DNA of 64,000 nt from Micromonospora coxensis (GCF_900090295.1 NZ_LT607753.1:5208001-5272000); one strand, 5' to 3'; shown: positions 1 to 10,211, counted from the first letter of the stretch. Translations and numbers: made by a program. Notes: generated by a model not told the origin, from the letters alone.

Positions 1-526
1 GCACGCTCTCGCAGATCCGCTGGACCACGACCTGGCCGGAGAGGCCGGGGAAAGCGAGGTTGCGTTCGGCCTCGACGGTGTCGGCGGCTGCGGGCTCGGG
101 CGAGCCCAGCTCCTCCAGCCCCGGGATCGGGTTGCCGTACGGCGAGCGGGTCGGCCGGTTGAGCAGGTCGTAGACCCGCTTCTCGACGGCGTCGCTCATC
201 ACGTGCTCCCAGCGGCAGGCCTCCTCGTGGGCCTCCTCGTAGGGCATCCCGATGACGTTGACCAGCAGCAGCTCGGCGAGGCGGTGCTTGCGCATCACGG
301 AGACGGCGCTGCTGCGGCCCAGCGGGGTCAGCGCCAGGTGCCGGTCGCCCTCGACGGTGAGCAGGCCGTCGCGCTCCATCCGGGCGACGGTCTGGCTGAC
401 GGTGGGCCCGCTCTGCCGCAGCCGCTCGGCGATCCGCGCGCGCAGCGGCGGCACACCCTCCTCCTCCAGTTCGAGGATGGTGCGAAGGTACATCTCGGTC
501 GTGTCGACAAGATCATGTCGGGCCAT
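1..526 (-). CDS. ideR: Iron-dependent repressor IdeR/DtxR (3' end outside window)
   Basis: Metal-activated repressor of iron uptake genes that binds DNA as Fe(II)-loaded dimers. The N-terminal winged helix ([11 protein letters not shown], then [19 protein letters not shown]) and the dimerisation/metal region are present. The DtxR metal ligands can be recognised: Met in TEMYL, His and Glu in VMRKHRLAE, and His, Cys, Glu and His in [15 protein letters not shown]. The ATG at 524-526 follows a strong GGAGAGG Shine-Dalgarno. The C-terminal SH3-like domain lies beyond base 1, so only about 175 codons are visible. It is divergent from the rhodanese gene. Its likely target in this window is the Fbp-type iron transporter near 11.8-15.5 kb, which has an IdeR-box-like site upstream. 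A manganese-type MntR is the alternative, but the close match to mycobacterial IdeR favours iron. Confidence 0.95.
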   Translation of the reverse strand, partial: MARHDLVDTTEMYLRTILELEEEGVPPLRARIAERLRQSGPTVSQTVARMERDGLLTVEGDRHLALTPLGRSSAVSVMRKHRLAELLLVNVIGMPYEEAHEEACRWEHVMSDAVEKRVYDLLNRPTRSPYGNPIPGLEELGSPEPAAADTVEAERNLAFPGLSGQVVVQRICESV

Positions 527-686
527 CGTTACCACCTCTCCTCGGAGGTGACTACGCCCTCAATCGTGTCGATCAGATCGTGTTCCACGTCAGCGGCCCT
601 CCGGTGCACGATGCTACCCCGGCCGTCCGACGGACCGTCGGTGCCGAACCGCGAGGTCGCTGCCCGGATGGTGTTGACTGGACGCC

Positions 687-1544
687 ATGTCCGGAACCGA
701 GACGCCGCTGATCGAGTCCGGACAGCTCGCCGCCGAGCTGTCCGGGCCCGAGCCGCCCACCCTGCTCGACGTACGCTGGCGGCTCGCCGGCCCGCCCGGG
801 CGTGACGACTACGCCGCCGGCCACCTGCCCGGCGCGGTCTTCGTCGACCTGGACACCGCGCTCTGCGGCCCGCCCGGCGCCGCTGGCCGGCACCCGCTGC
901 CCGACCCGGCCGCACTGCAGGCCGCGCTGCGGGCCGCCGGCGTGCGCGCCGGTCACCCCGTCGTCGTGTACGACGGCGGCGACGGCATGGCCGCCGCCCG
1001 CGCCTGGTGGACCCTGCGCTGGGCCGGCCACCGGCAGGTACGCCTGCTGCACGGCGGCTGGCCGGCCTGGCTCGCCGCCGGGCTGCCTACCTCCACCGAG
1101 GTGCCGACCCCGGCCCCGGGCGACGTGGCCGTCCGCCCCGGTGCCCTGCCGGTGCTGGACACCGCCGCCGCGGCGGCTCTGGCGGCGGCCGACGAGGGGG
1201 TGCTGCTGGACGTGCGGGCCGCGCCCCGCTACCGGGGTGAGATGGAGCCGATCGACCCGGTCGCCGGGCACGTGCCCGGCGCGGTGAACCTCCCCGCGCC
1301 GCAGTACGTCACCGACGGTCGTTTCCCGTCCGCCGAGGCGCTGCGCGAGCGGTTCGCCGCCGTCGGGGTGACCGGGGACGCCCCGGTCGGGGCGTACTGC
1401 GGGTCGGGGGTGACCGCCGCGCAGGCGGTGCTCGCCCTGCACCTGGCCGGCCGGCCGGACGCCGCGCTCTACGTCGGCTCGTGGAGTGAGTGGGTGGCCG
1501 ACCCGTCCCGTCCGGTGGCGACGGGGGAGACGCCACGGCCGTGA
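687..1544 (+). CDS. Thiosulfate/3-mercaptopyruvate sulfurtransferase (two rhodanese domains)
   Basis: Transfers sulfane sulfur from thiosulfate or 3-mercaptopyruvate to an acceptor through a cysteine persulfide. The 285-residue protein has an inactive N-terminal rhodanese domain (DVRWRL...GHLPGAVFVDLD, about residues 15-140) and a catalytic C-terminal one (LLDVRAAPRYRGE, GHVPGAVNL). The loop GAYCGSGVTAA carries the nucleophile at about Cys238. This CGSGVTA loop is typical of actinobacterial SseA-like enzymes, so the substrate is uncertain. No convincing ribosome binding site precedes the ATG. The gene is divergent from ideR and 49 bases upstream of acuC. A link to iron-sulfur or cyanide metabolism would be inference only. 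Confidence 0.9.
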   Translation: MSGTETPLIESGQLAAELSGPEPPTLLDVRWRLAGPPGRDDYAAGHLPGAVFVDLDTALCGPPGAAGRHPLPDPAALQAALRAAGVRAGHPVVVYDGGDGMAAARAWWTLRWAGHRQVRLLHGGWPAWLAAGLPTSTEVPTPAPGDVAVRPGALPVLDTAAAAALAAADEGVLLDVRAAPRYRGEMEPIDPVAGHVPGAVNLPAPQYVTDGRFPSAEALRERFAAVGVTGDAPVGAYCGSGVTAAQAVLALHLAGRPDAALYVGSWSEWVADPSRPVATGETPRP

Positions 1545-1593
1545 GCCCGCGCGTGCCGTCGGCGGCCGACGGCGCTCGTGCGACGATGACCTC

Positions 1594-2775
1594 ATGTCGG
1601 ACGACACGGTGGTGGTGTGGGACGAGTCCCTGCTCGCCTACGACATGGGCGAGCACCCGCTGGATCCGGTCCGGGTCGAGCTGACCGTCGCGCTCGCCCG
1701 CGAGCTGGGCGTGCTCGACCGGCCGGGGGTCCGGCTGGTCCGGCCCGAGCCGGCCGCCGACGCGCTGCTCACCCGGGTGCACCTGCCCGACTACCTGGAC
1801 GCGGTCCGGGTCGCCCCGCACGACCCGCTCTTCGCCGGGTACGGGCTGGGCACCTCGGACAACCCGGTCTTCGCCGGGATGCACGAGTCCAGCGCCTTGA
1901 TCACCGGGGCCAGCGTGGCCGCCGCCGAGGCGGTCTGGCGGGGCGAGGCCCGTCGCGCGGTCAACGTCGCCGGTGGGCTGCACCACGCCATGCCCGACCG
2001 GGCCGCCGGGTTTTGCGTCTACAACGACCCGGCCGTGGCCATCGCCCGGCTGCTCGACCTCGGCGCGGAGCGGGTCGCGTACGTGGACGTGGACGTGCAC
2101 CACGGCGACGGCGTGCAGGAGATCTTCTACCACGACCCCCGGGTGCTCACGGTCAGCGTGCACGAGACCCCGCTGGCGCTCTTCCCCGGCACCGGGTTCC
2201 CCGACGAGACCGGCGGCCCCGGCGCGGAGGGCACCGCGGTCAACCTGCCCCTGCCGCCCGGGGTGAGCGACGCCGGCTGGCAGCGCGCCTTCCACGCGGT
2301 CGTGCCCTCGGTGCTGCGGGCGTTCCGGCCGCAGATCCTCGTCACCCAGTGCGGCGCCGACGGGCACCGCCTCGACCCGCTGGCCGACCTGCACCTGTCC
2401 GTGGACGGGCAGCGCGCCACCTACCTGGCGCTGCGGGCGCTGGCCGACGAACTCTGCGAGGGCCGGTGGGTGGCCACCGGCGGCGGCGGGTACGCCCTGG
2501 CCGAGGTGGTGCCCCGGGCCTGGACGCACCTGCTCGCGGTGGCCACCGGCGCGCCGATCGAGCCGGCCACGCTGACTCCGCCGAGCTGGCGCGAGCTGGC
2601 CGCCCGGCGGCTGCCCGGCAGCCGGATCCCGCTGCGGATGACCGACGACGTCGACCCGTCGTACGAGCCGTGGCAGCCCACCGGCGAGCCGAACTCGGTG
2701 GACCGGGCCGTCGCGGCCACCCGCAAGGCGGTCTTCCCGCTGCTCGGGCTCGATCCGCACGACCCGCGCGACTGA
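1594..2775 (+). CDS. acuC: AcuC-like protein deacetylase (histone deacetylase family)
   Basis: Zn-dependent deacetylase of the class I/II HDAC fold, 393 residues. In Bacillus, AcuC removes acetyl groups from acetyl-CoA synthetase. Visible motifs are the active-site histidines (GGLHHAMPDRAAGF), the metal-binding DVDVHHGDGVQE, and the C-terminal GGGGY loop. The start MSDDTVVVWDES was chosen because an in-frame extension upstream to 1486 would overlap the rhodanese gene and lacks family similarity. There is no strong Shine-Dalgarno; a GACGAT hexamer sits six bases before the ATG, so a leaderless start is possible. The next gene begins 26 bases after the stop and encodes a protein acetyltransferase, so the two probably form a writer/eraser operon acting on acyl-CoA synthetases. 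Confidence 0.88.
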   Translation: MSDDTVVVWDESLLAYDMGEHPLDPVRVELTVALARELGVLDRPGVRLVRPEPAADALLTRVHLPDYLDAVRVAPHDPLFAGYGLGTSDNPVFAGMHESSALITGASVAAAEAVWRGEARRAVNVAGGLHHAMPDRAAGFCVYNDPAVAIARLLDLGAERVAYVDVDVHHGDGVQEIFYHDPRVLTVSVHETPLALFPGTGFPDETGGPGAEGTAVNLPLPPGVSDAGWQRAFHAVVPSVLRAFRPQILVTQCGADGHRLDPLADLHLSVDGQRATYLALRALADELCEGRWVATGGGGYALAEVVPRAWTHLLAVATGAPIEPATLTPPSWRELAARRLPGSRIPLRMTDDVDPSYEPWQPTGEPNSVDRAVAATRKAVFPLLGLDPHDPRD

Positions 2776-2801
2776 GCGGTGACCTGGGAGGAGACCGACC
2801 G

Positions 2802-5360
2802 GTGACCACCACCGTGGACCAGCCGGTGGACGTGCTGCTCAGCGACGGGACGACCGTCCAGCTGCGCCCGATCCGCCCGGACGACGCCCCGGAGATCGTG
2901 GCGATGCACTCGCGCTTCTCCGAGCGCACCCGCTACCTGCGGTACTTCTCGCCGTACCCGCGCATCCCGGAGCGGGACCTGCAACGGTTCGTCAACGTCG
3001 ACCACCGCGACCGGGAGGCGTTCGTGGTGCTCGCCGGTGGCCGGATCGTCGCCGTCGGCCGGTACGAGCGGCTCGGCCCGCAGGCGCCGGAGGCGGAGGT
3101 CGCGTTCGTCGTCGAGGACGCCTACCAGGGCCGGGGGATCGGCTCGGTGCTGCTGGAGCACCTGGCCGCCGCCGCCAGCCGCTACGGCATCGTCCACTTC
3201 GTCGCCGAGGTGCTGCCCGCCAACGGTGCGATGCTGCGGGTCTTCGCCGACTTCGGCTACCAGGTGCAGCGCCAGTACGCCGACGGCGTGGTGCACCTGA
3301 CCTTCCCGATCGCCCCCACCGAGGCGACCCTGGAGGTGCAGCGCGGCCGGGAGCACCGCACCGAGGCGCGGTCGATCGCCCGGCTGCTCGCCCCGCGCGG
3401 CATCGCCGTCTACGGGGCCAGCGCCACCGGGCAGGGGGTGGGCGCGGCCGTCCTCGGTCACCTGCGCGACGGTGGCTACACCGGCGCGATCGTCCCGGTG
3501 CACCCGAGCGCGACCACCGTGGCCGGGCTGCCCGCGTACCCCTCGGCGGCCGACGCCGGGCACGAGATCGACCTGGCGGTCGTCGCGGTGTCCCCGGAGG
3601 CGGCGCCCACGGTGGTCGCCGACGCGGCCGCCGCCGGGGTGCACGGCCTGGTGGTCATCTCCGCCGGCTTCGCCGAGGCCGGCGCCGAGGGCGCGGCGGC
3701 GCAGCGGGCGCTGGTGCGGGCCGCGCACGCCGCCGGCATGCGGGTCGTCGGCCCGAACTGCCTGGGCGTGGCGAACACCGACGAGAAGGTACGCCTCAAC
3801 GCCACCCTCGCCCCGGCCCTGCCCGCGCCCGGCCGGGTCGGCCTGTTCAGCCAGTCCGGCGTGTTCGGGGTGGCGCTGCTCGCCGAGGCGCACCGGCGTG
3901 GGCTGGGGCTGTCCAGCTTCGTCTCCGCCGGCAACCGGGCCGACGTCTCCGGCAACGACCTGTTGCAGTACTGGCAGGACGACCCGGGCACCGACGTGAT
4001 CCTGCTCTACCTGGAGACCTTCGGCAATCCGCGCAAGTTCGCCCGGCTGGCCCGGCGGATCGGCCGGGACAAGCCGGTGGTGGCGCTCGCCTCGCTGGCC
4101 CGCCCGGTCGGGCTGGGCGACGGGCCGGCGCTGGACGAGGCCGCGGTGAGCGCGCTCTTCGCCCAGTCCGGGGTGATCCGGGTGGACACGGTCGCCGAGT
4201 TGCTCGACGTCGGCGTGCTCCTGGCCCACCAGCCGCTGCCCGCCGGCCCCCGGGTCGCCGTGGTGGGCAACTCCTCGGCGCTGACCGGGCTCGCCGCCAC
4301 CGCCTGCGCCGCCCAGGGGCTGGTCCTCGCCGACGGGTACCCGCGCGACGTCGGCCCGCACGCCGGGGCGGCCGAGTTCACCACGGCGCTGGCCGAGTCG
4401 GCCGCCGACGAGGGCGTCGACGCCCTGGTCGCCGTATTCGCCCCGCCGTTGCCGGGGCAGCTCACCGCCGAGGAGGCGGACTTCACCGCCGCGCTGCCGG
4501 CCGCGCTCGCCGCCGGCAAGCCCACCGTGGCGACGTTCCTCGCCGGCCGGGTGCCGGCCGGGGTGCCGGCGTACCCGAGTGTCGAGGAGGCGGTCCGGGC
4601 GCTGGGCCGGGTCACCTCGTACGCCGGCTGGCTGCGCCGGGATCCGGGGACGCCGCCCGAGCTGTCCCGGGTGGACCCGGACGCCGGGCAGGCCGCGCTG
4701 CGCGCCGACCCGTCCGACCCGGCCGGGCTGCTCGCCGCGTACGGGATCGACCTGGTCGGGTCGGCCCCGGCGATGACGGCCGACGAGGCGGTCGCGGCGG
4801 CGGGGCGGCTGGGCTGGCCGGTCGCGCTCAAGGCCGCCGCCCCCGGCCTGCGGCACCGCCTCGACCTCGGCGCGGTCCGTCTCGACCTGGCCGACGAGGC
4901 CGCGCTGCGACGCGCGTACGCCGAGATGGCCCCGGTGTTCGGCCCGGAGGTGCTGGTCCAGCCGATGGTCCCGCCCGGGGTGGCCTGCGTGGTCGAGCTG
5001 ATGGAGGATCCGGCGTTCGGTCCGGTGGTCGGCTTCGGTCTCGGCGGTGTGGCCACCGAGCTGCTCGGCGACCGGGCCTGGCGGGCGGTGCCGCTGACCG
5101 ACCGGGACGCCGCCGAGCTGGTCGACGAGCCGCGGGCCGCGCCGCTGCTGCGCGGGCACCGGGGTGCTGCCCCGGTCGACCGGGCCGCCCTGGCCGACCT
5201 GCTGCTGCGGGTGGGGCGGCTCGCCGACGAGCAGCCCCGGGTGCGCTCGCTGACCCTCAACCCGGTGCTGGCCCGGCCGGACGGCATCTCGGTGCTGCAC
5301 GCCACCGTCCGGGTCGGTACGGCCGGCGCCCGCCCGGACACCGGCCCCCGCCGACTCTGA
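2802..5360 (+). CDS. Pat-type protein acetyltransferase: N-terminal GNAT fused to ADP-forming acyl-CoA synthetase-like domains
   Basis: 852 residues. Residues about 15-180 form a GNAT domain with the acetyl-CoA loop QGRGIG in motif A. A CoA-binding Rossmann domain follows (GIAVYGASATGQGVGAAV), then a succinyl-CoA-ligase-like flavodoxin domain (GLFSQSGVFGVAL) and a C-terminal ATP-grasp domain from about residue 640. The family acetylates active-site lysines of acyl-CoA synthetases. In real ADP-forming acetyl-CoA synthetases a phosphorylated His lies in an SHTG motif before the conserved QAGVIRV block. Here that stretch reads LARPVGLGDGPALDEAA with no His, so the synthetase part is probably a sensor, not an enzyme. 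The GNAT-first order resembles, as I recall, Streptomyces lividans PatA. The GTG start follows GGGAGGAG with good spacing. It is co-directional with acuC. Confidence 0.88.
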   Translation: MTTTVDQPVDVLLSDGTTVQLRPIRPDDAPEIVAMHSRFSERTRYLRYFSPYPRIPERDLQRFVNVDHRDREAFVVLAGGRIVAVGRYERLGPQAPEAEVAFVVEDAYQGRGIGSVLLEHLAAAASRYGIVHFVAEVLPANGAMLRVFADFGYQVQRQYADGVVHLTFPIAPTEATLEVQRGREHRTEARSIARLLAPRGIAVYGASATGQGVGAAVLGHLRDGGYTGAIVPVHPSATTVAGLPAYPSAADAGHEIDLAVVAVSPEAAPTVVADAAAAGVHGLVVISAGFAEAGAEGAAAQRALVRAAHAAGMRVVGPNCLGVANTDEKVRLNATLAPALPAPGRVGLFSQSGVFGVALLAEAHRRGLGLSSFVSAGNRADVSGNDLLQYWQDDPGTDVILLYLETFGNPRKFARLARRIGRDKPVVALASLARPVGLGDGPALDEAAVSALFAQSGVIRVDTVAELLDVGVLLAHQPLPAGPRVAVVGNSSALTGLAATACAAQGLVLADGYPRDVGPHAGAAEFTTALAESAADEGVDALVAVFAPPLPGQLTAEEADFTAALPAALAAGKPTVATFLAGRVPAGVPAYPSVEEAVRALGRVTSYAGWLRRDPGTPPELSRVDPDAGQAALRADPSDPAGLLAAYGIDLVGSAPAMTADEAVAAAGRLGWPVALKAAAPGLRHRLDLGAVRLDLADEAALRRAYAEMAPVFGPEVLVQPMVPPGVACVVELMEDPAFGPVVGFGLGGVATELLGDRAWRAVPLTDRDAAELVDEPRAAPLLRGHRGAAPVDRAALADLLLRVGRLADEQPRVRSLTLNPVLARPDGISVLHATVRVGTAGARPDTGPRRL

Positions 5361-5426
5361 GCCGCCCGGCCTGGTCGACGGTCCCTGCCCGCTGCCGACT
5401 CTGCGCGCTCCGCCCGGTCGACGGAA

Positions 5427-5464
5427 CCCGGCCGCCGTCACCGTCCGGGGCGGCGGCGGCCGGG
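5427..5464. terminator. Bidirectional hairpin between convergent genes
   Basis: Perfect 11-bp stem (CCCGGCCGCCG at 5427-5437 with CGGCGGCCGGG at 5454-5464) between the stop codons of the acetyltransferase gene and the VOC gene. There is no T-tract, as is usual for GC-rich actinomycete terminators. Confidence 0.6.
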
Positions 5465-5477
5465 TGGCGGCGCGGGA

Positions 5478-5885
5478 TCAGGCGCGGTCGGAGATCTGCT
5501 GCACGGACCAGGAGTTGCCGTCCGGGTCGTCGAAGAAGAGGAAGCCGACGTTGTCCAGCGGGTGCGGCGTCGGGCGGGGGTTGTCCCCCATCTTCGTGAT
5601 CTCGCTGACCTCGACCCCCCGCTCGACCAGCTCCGCGCGGGCCTCCTCCAGGTCGGGCACGACCAGTTGGATGCCCTTGAGCGAGCCGGGCTCCATCGTC
5701 GGCAGCGGCCCGTTGCCGATCACGATGGAGCAGCCCGACCCGGGGGGTGTGAGCTGCACTATCCGCCCGTCGTCGCCCATCTTGGTGTCGTGGTCGACGG
5801 CGAAGCCGAGCCGCTCGGCGTAGAACTCCTTGGCCCGGTCCACGTCGGAGACCGGCACCACCACCACTTCCAGTGTCCAGTTCAT
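5478..5885 (-). CDS. VOC superfamily (glyoxalase/bleomycin resistance-like) protein
   Basis: A 135-residue single-module vicinal-oxygen-chelate protein with two beta-alpha-beta-beta-beta repeats. The first begins LEVVVVPVSDVDRAKEFYAE and the second contains GIQLVVPDLEEARAELVERG. The C-terminal strand FFDDPDGNSWSVQQI ends in the usual DPDGN motif. Family members are dioxygenases, isomerases, glyoxalases or antibiotic-binding proteins; nothing here fixes the substrate, and a complete metal triad cannot be assigned. Transcription is probably monocistronic: sigB ends 93 bases upstream on the same strand with a strong hairpin between. Confidence 0.8.
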   Translation of the reverse strand: MNWTLEVVVVPVSDVDRAKEFYAERLGFAVDHDTKMGDDGRIVQLTPPGSGCSIVIGNGPLPTMEPGSLKGIQLVVPDLEEARAELVERGVEVSEITKMGDNPRPTPHPLDNVGFLFFDDPDGNSWSVQQISDRA

Positions 5886-5934
5886 ACGTCCGACCCTGCC
5901 CGATCCGTACGCCGTTGCGAAGCCGGCACACCGT

Positions 5935-5963
5935 GAAGGCCCCGGCGAACCGCCGGGGCCTTC
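5935..5963 (-). terminator. Hairpin downstream of sigB
   Basis: 13-bp perfect stem (GAAGGCCCCGGCG / CGCCGGGGCCTTC) with a 3-base loop, 16 bases past the sigB stop on the minus strand. It would insulate the downstream VOC gene. Confidence 0.65.
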
Positions 5964-5978
5964 CGTTCCGGGGTGGGG

Positions 5979-6995
<1,017 letters not shown>

Positions 6996-7208
6996 CTCAG
7001 TCTCTCCCCGTGTCCGCTTCTGTGCCGCGTCACCGGCCCAGTGGTGCCGGTGATGAACAGCTCTCCAACCGGGGCGTGAAACGGGAGTGAGGCGATCGGG
7101 GACCCGACAGCGTTACGTCAGGGTGTCCTGCGTCACGTCTGTTGCCGGGGGCGGTTACCGTGCCAGCGGTCGGCCATCGGGGCCGGCGACGAAGCGATGG
7201 AGGACGTG

Positions 7209-7997
7209 GTGGTCTTCAAGCGGCTCATGCAGGCGATGGGTGTCGGTGGCCCCTCCGTGGAGACGGTGCTGGCCAACCCGCACTGCCGGCCGGGCGGCCA
7301 GCTGGAGGGGCGGATCCAGGTGGCCGGCGGCGACCACGGCGTCGACATCTCCTACGTGGCGCTCGGCCTGGTCACCCGGGTCGAGGTGGAGGGCGCCGAC
7401 TCCGAGTACAACACCACCCAGGAGTTCGCCCGGCAGCAGGTGACCGGCCCGTTCCGGCTGGAGGCGGGGCAGCGCTACGACGTCCCGTTCCGCTTCCCGG
7501 TGCCCTGGGAGACCCCACTGACCGACCTGTACGGCCAGCGCCTGCACGGCATGACGATGGGGCTGCGCACCGAGCTGGAGGTGGCCCGGTCGGTCGACTC
7601 CGGTGACCTGGACGCGGTGTCGGTGCACCCGCTGCCGGCGCAGGAGCGGCTGCTGGAGGCGTTGCTGCGGCTGGGCTTCCGGTTCGCCCGCGCCGACGTC
7701 GAGCGGGGGCACATCTACGGCGTACGGCAGAGCCTGCCGTTCTACCAGGAGATCGAGTTCTTCCCCGCCCCGCAGTACGCCCGCGCGATCAACCAGCTGG
7801 AGCTGACCTTCGTCACCGAGCCGCGGCAGACCCAGGTGGTGCTGGAGATCGACAAGCGGGGCGGTGTCCTCGCCGAGGGCCGCGACGCCTTCGGCCGCTT
7901 CACCGTCGACCACGCCACCGTGGACACCATCGACTGGGCCGCCCAGCTCGACGCCTGGATCCGCCAGTCAGTCCAACGCCGCGGCCTCTTCTTCTAA
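7209..7997 (+). CDS. Spo0M/SpoOM-type sporulation-control protein (arrestin-like fold)
   Basis: 262 residues, belonging to the Spo0M family, arrestin-like beta-sandwich proteins that modulate sporulation phosphorelay or cytoskeletal processes in Bacillus. The role in actinomycetes is unclear. The N-terminus VVFKRLMQAMGVGGPSVE and the central FRLEAGQRYDVPFRFPVPW are typical. The GTG at 7209 was chosen over the ATG at 7197: GGAGG (7199-7203) lies five bases before this GTG, whereas nothing suitable precedes the ATG, and family members usually start with (M)VFK. It is divergent from sigB, so the roughly 210-base interval should hold both promoters. Confidence 0.8.
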   Translation: MVFKRLMQAMGVGGPSVETVLANPHCRPGGQLEGRIQVAGGDHGVDISYVALGLVTRVEVEGADSEYNTTQEFARQQVTGPFRLEAGQRYDVPFRFPVPWETPLTDLYGQRLHGMTMGLRTELEVARSVDSGDLDAVSVHPLPAQERLLEALLRLGFRFARADVERGHIYGVRQSLPFYQEIEFFPAPQYARAINQLELTFVTEPRQTQVVLEIDKRGGVLAEGRDAFGRFTVDHATVDTIDWAAQLDAWIRQSVQRRGLFF

Positions 7998-8035
7998 CCC
8001 CCACCCCGCCCCCCGGGTCCGCCCCGGCGCACCTC

Positions 8036-8096
8036 GTTGATCATGAAGTTATTGCCGCGACACGCCGGAGCGGCGGGCAACAACTTCATGATCGAC
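8036..8096. repeat. Palindromic extragenic element, GATCATGAAGTT family, copy 1
   Basis: Arms of 21 bp (8036-8056 and 8076-8096) pair at 19 of 21 positions around a 19-base GC-rich spacer. The arms contain GATCATGAAGTT, almost the same core as GATCACGAAGTT in the element at 59252-59312. It lies between convergent spo0M and dtd and can serve as a bidirectional terminator. Confidence 0.8.
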
Positions 8097-8143
8097 AGGG
8101 GTCGGGTCTGGTTGGGTCGGGGGAGGGGGCGGGAGGGGGAGGG

Positions 8144-8566
8144 TTAGAGGTCGAGGAGGATGGTGCGGGGGCCGACGTTGACGCTCTCGACGAGCATGTG
8201 GGCGCGGAAGCGGCCGGTCTCGACCTTCGCGCCGCGCTCGCGCAGCGCCTCGACGACGGCGGTCACCAGGGGCTCGGCCAGCTCGGCCGGGGCGGCGGCG
8301 GTCCAGGTCGGACGTCTGCCCTTGCGGGCGTCGCCGTAGAGGGTGAACTGGCTGACCACCAGCACCGGGGCGCCGGTGTCGGCGGCGCTGCGCTCCTCGT
8401 CCAGGATCCGCAGCTCGTGGATCTTGCGGGCCATGGTCTGCGCCACCTGCGGGGTGTCCGCGTGGGTCACCCCGAGCAGCACCAGCAGGCCGTCGGCGAT
8501 CTCGCCGACCACCTCGCCGTCGACCGTCACGCTGGCCCGGCTCACCGTCTGCACCACCGCCCGCAT
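8144..8566 (-). CDS. dtd: D-aminoacyl-tRNA deacylase
   Basis: Hydrolyses D-aminoacyl-tRNAs and mischarged Gly-tRNA(Ala), recycling the tRNA in the cytoplasm. The 140-residue protein is full length for DTD. It begins [21 protein letters not shown] and has both signature motifs: SQFTLYGD and the C-terminal NVGPRTILL (Gly-cisPro region) that form the chirality-selective pocket. The ATG follows AAGGGGG in a good position. It is co-directional with the methyltransferase gene, separated by a 72-bp tandem duplication. Confidence 0.96.
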   Translation of the reverse strand: MRAVVQTVSRASVTVDGEVVGEIADGLLVLLGVTHADTPQVAQTMARKIHELRILDEERSAADTGAPVLVVSQFTLYGDARKGRRPTWTAAAPAELAEPLVTAVVEALRERGAKVETGRFRAHMLVESVNVGPRTILLDL

Positions 8567-8590
8567 CAGCGGATCCCCCTTCGACCGCCC

Positions 8591-8734
8591 GACGCCACCG
8601 TCACCGTCGCCGCCCGGACCTCGGGCCCGTCGGGCAGGGCCACCGGAGCCGCCCGCGTCACCGACGCCACCGTCACCGTCGCCGTCCGGACCTCGGGCCC
8701 GTCGGGCAGGGCCACCGGAGCCGCCCGCGTCACG
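8591..8734. repeat. 72-bp direct tandem duplication
   Basis: Two adjacent 72-base copies beginning at 8591 and 8663 differ at about one position (CGCCCGG versus CGTCCGG). The second copy runs into the last bases and stop codon of the upstream methyltransferase gene (stop at 8730-8732), so the duplication arose at the 3' end of that gene. The length is a multiple of three and the copies stay open on the minus strand. Confidence 0.9.
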
Positions 8735-10211
8735 GCGTCACCGGTTCGATGATGCCGCGCTCCACGAGGTGCGCCACGATCGGGCCGGCGGCCTCGGCCA
8801 GCTCCTCCGGGGCGACGTCGTGGGCGGCGGCCAGCAGGGCGAGCTGGTCGCGCAGCGGCAGCCGGCCGTCCGCCCCGCCGACCAGGGCCAGCACCAGCGG
8901 GTCGACCTCCTCGGTCCAGCGCAGCCCGTGCGGCATCGCGAGGACCTGCCGGTCCACCGCCCAGCCCTCGTCGCCCATGGTGGCCTCCTGCCGGAGCTGG
9001 AGCCCGTCGGCGGCCCGGTAGCGCTCGGCGAGCAGCGCGTCGGTGTCGCGTACCCGCAGGAAGTCCTGGCGGTCGAACCAGGCGGCGATCCGCTCGCCCA
9101 TCGGCGGCTCCACCCGCTGGCGCAGGTCCTCCACCCGGACCACCGGGTCGTCGTGGCCGGCTCGGCGCAGCGAGACGATGCCGAAGCCGATCGCCTCCAC
9201 CTTGTGCGCGTCGAACCAGTCCAGCCAGGCGGCCATCCGCTGCGGGTCGGCGGCCTCGCCCACGTCGGTGAGCCAGAGGTTGACGTACGCCATCGGGTCG
9301 GCCACCTCGCGCTGGATCACCCACGCGTCCAGCCCGGTGCCGGCGAACCAGCCGGCCACCCGCTCGTCCCACTCCTCGCCGGCCACGTGCACCCAGTTCG
9401 CCAGGTACTGCATGGTGCCGCCCTCGGTGAGCAGGTCCGGCGCGGCGGCGGCCAGCTCGGCGCCGATCGCGTCCCCGACCCGGCCCGAGTCGCGGTAGAC
9501 GTGCGTGGTGGTGCCGGGGCCGACCACGAACGGCGGGTTGCTCACCACCAGGTCGAAGCGGCGTCCGGCGACCGGGGCGACCATGTCGCCGCGCAGCAGC
9601 TCCCAGTCCTGGCCGTTGAGGGCGGCGGTGGTGGCGGCGAAGCGCAGCGCCCGCTCGGAGACGTCGGTCGCGGTGACGGCCTCGGCGTGGGTGGCCAGGT
9701 GCAGGGCCTGTACGCCGGAGCCGGTGCCCAGGTCCAGCGCGGTGCGCACCGGCCGGCGCACGGTGGCCCCGATCAGCGTCTGGGTGGCCCCGCCGATGCC
9801 GAGCACGTGCTCGGCGTGCAGTGGTCGGCCCGGCCTGGCACTGGCCGGCACGTCGGCGAGTACCCACCAGTCGTCCCCGTACGGCTCCAGGTCGACCCCG
9901 GCGCGCAGGCCGTCGCCGTGCCGCTCGACCAGCCCGCCGGCGAGCGCCTCCTCGATCGCCAGGGGAGCGAGGGCGGCGGCCACCGTCGCCTCGGACTCGG
10001 TCTGGTCGCAGATGAACACCCGGATCAGGGTGGCGAGCGGGTCGCGGTCCTCGGTGGCGCGCAGCGCGGCCCGGAAGTCGTTGCGGGCCACCCCGCCGGT
10101 GGCCTGCGGGCCGAGCCGGCCGGCGATGCCGTTGGAGGTGAAGCCGGCCCGGTCCAGCGCGGTCCGCAGCGCCTCGACGCCGGCCGGGGAGAGCAGCATG
10201 TCGTGTCGTTC
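8730..10211 (-). CDS. Class I SAM-dependent methyltransferase with NPPF motif (actinobacterial two-part family)
   Basis: About 493 residues. An N-terminal helical domain ([17 protein letters not shown]...[12 protein letters not shown]) precedes a Rossmann methyltransferase: motif [16 protein letters not shown], motif [22 protein letters not shown] is characteristic of methylases acting on amide or exocyclic amine nitrogens (HemK/PrmC, RlmG, RsmC relatives), so rRNA or protein glutamine is a plausible substrate, but I cannot assign one. The C-terminal 180 residues form a separate domain found in actinobacterial homologues. The start is ambiguous: GTG at 10211, with CAGGAT six bases upstream, or ATG at 10199. 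It is divergent from the subtilase gene. Confidence 0.75.
   Translation of the reverse strand, partial: ERHDMLLSPAGVEALRTALDRAGFTSNGIAGRLGPQATGGVARNDFRAALRATEDRDPLATLIRVFICDQTESEATVAAALAPLAIEEALAGGLVERHGDGLRAGVDLEPYGDDWWVLADVPASARPGRPLHAEHVLGIGGATQTLIGATVRRPVRTALDLGTGSGVQALHLATHAEAVTATDVSERALRFAATTAALNGQDWELLRGDMVAPVAGRRFDLVVSNPPFVVGPGTTTHVYRDSGRVGDAIGAELAAAAPDLLTEGGTMQYLANWVHVAGEEWDERVAGWFAGTGLDAWVIQREVADPMAYVNLWLTDVGEAADPQRMAAWLDWFDAHKVEAIGFGIVSLRRAGHDDPVVRVEDLRQRVEPPMGERIAAWFDRQDFLRVRDTDALLAERYRAADGLQLRQEATMGDEGWAVDRQVLAMPHGLRWTEEVDPLVLALVGGADGRLPLRDQLALLAAAHDVAPEELAEAAGPIVAHLVERGIIEPVTP

Noticed and set aside
2421..5441. A 1006-codon open frame antisense to the Pat-type gene
   Set aside because: Composition shadow: with third-position GC bias the complementary frame stays open. 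The sequence is Gly/Arg/Gln-rich with no domain, while the plus strand carries clear GNAT, CoA-binding and ATP-grasp motifs.
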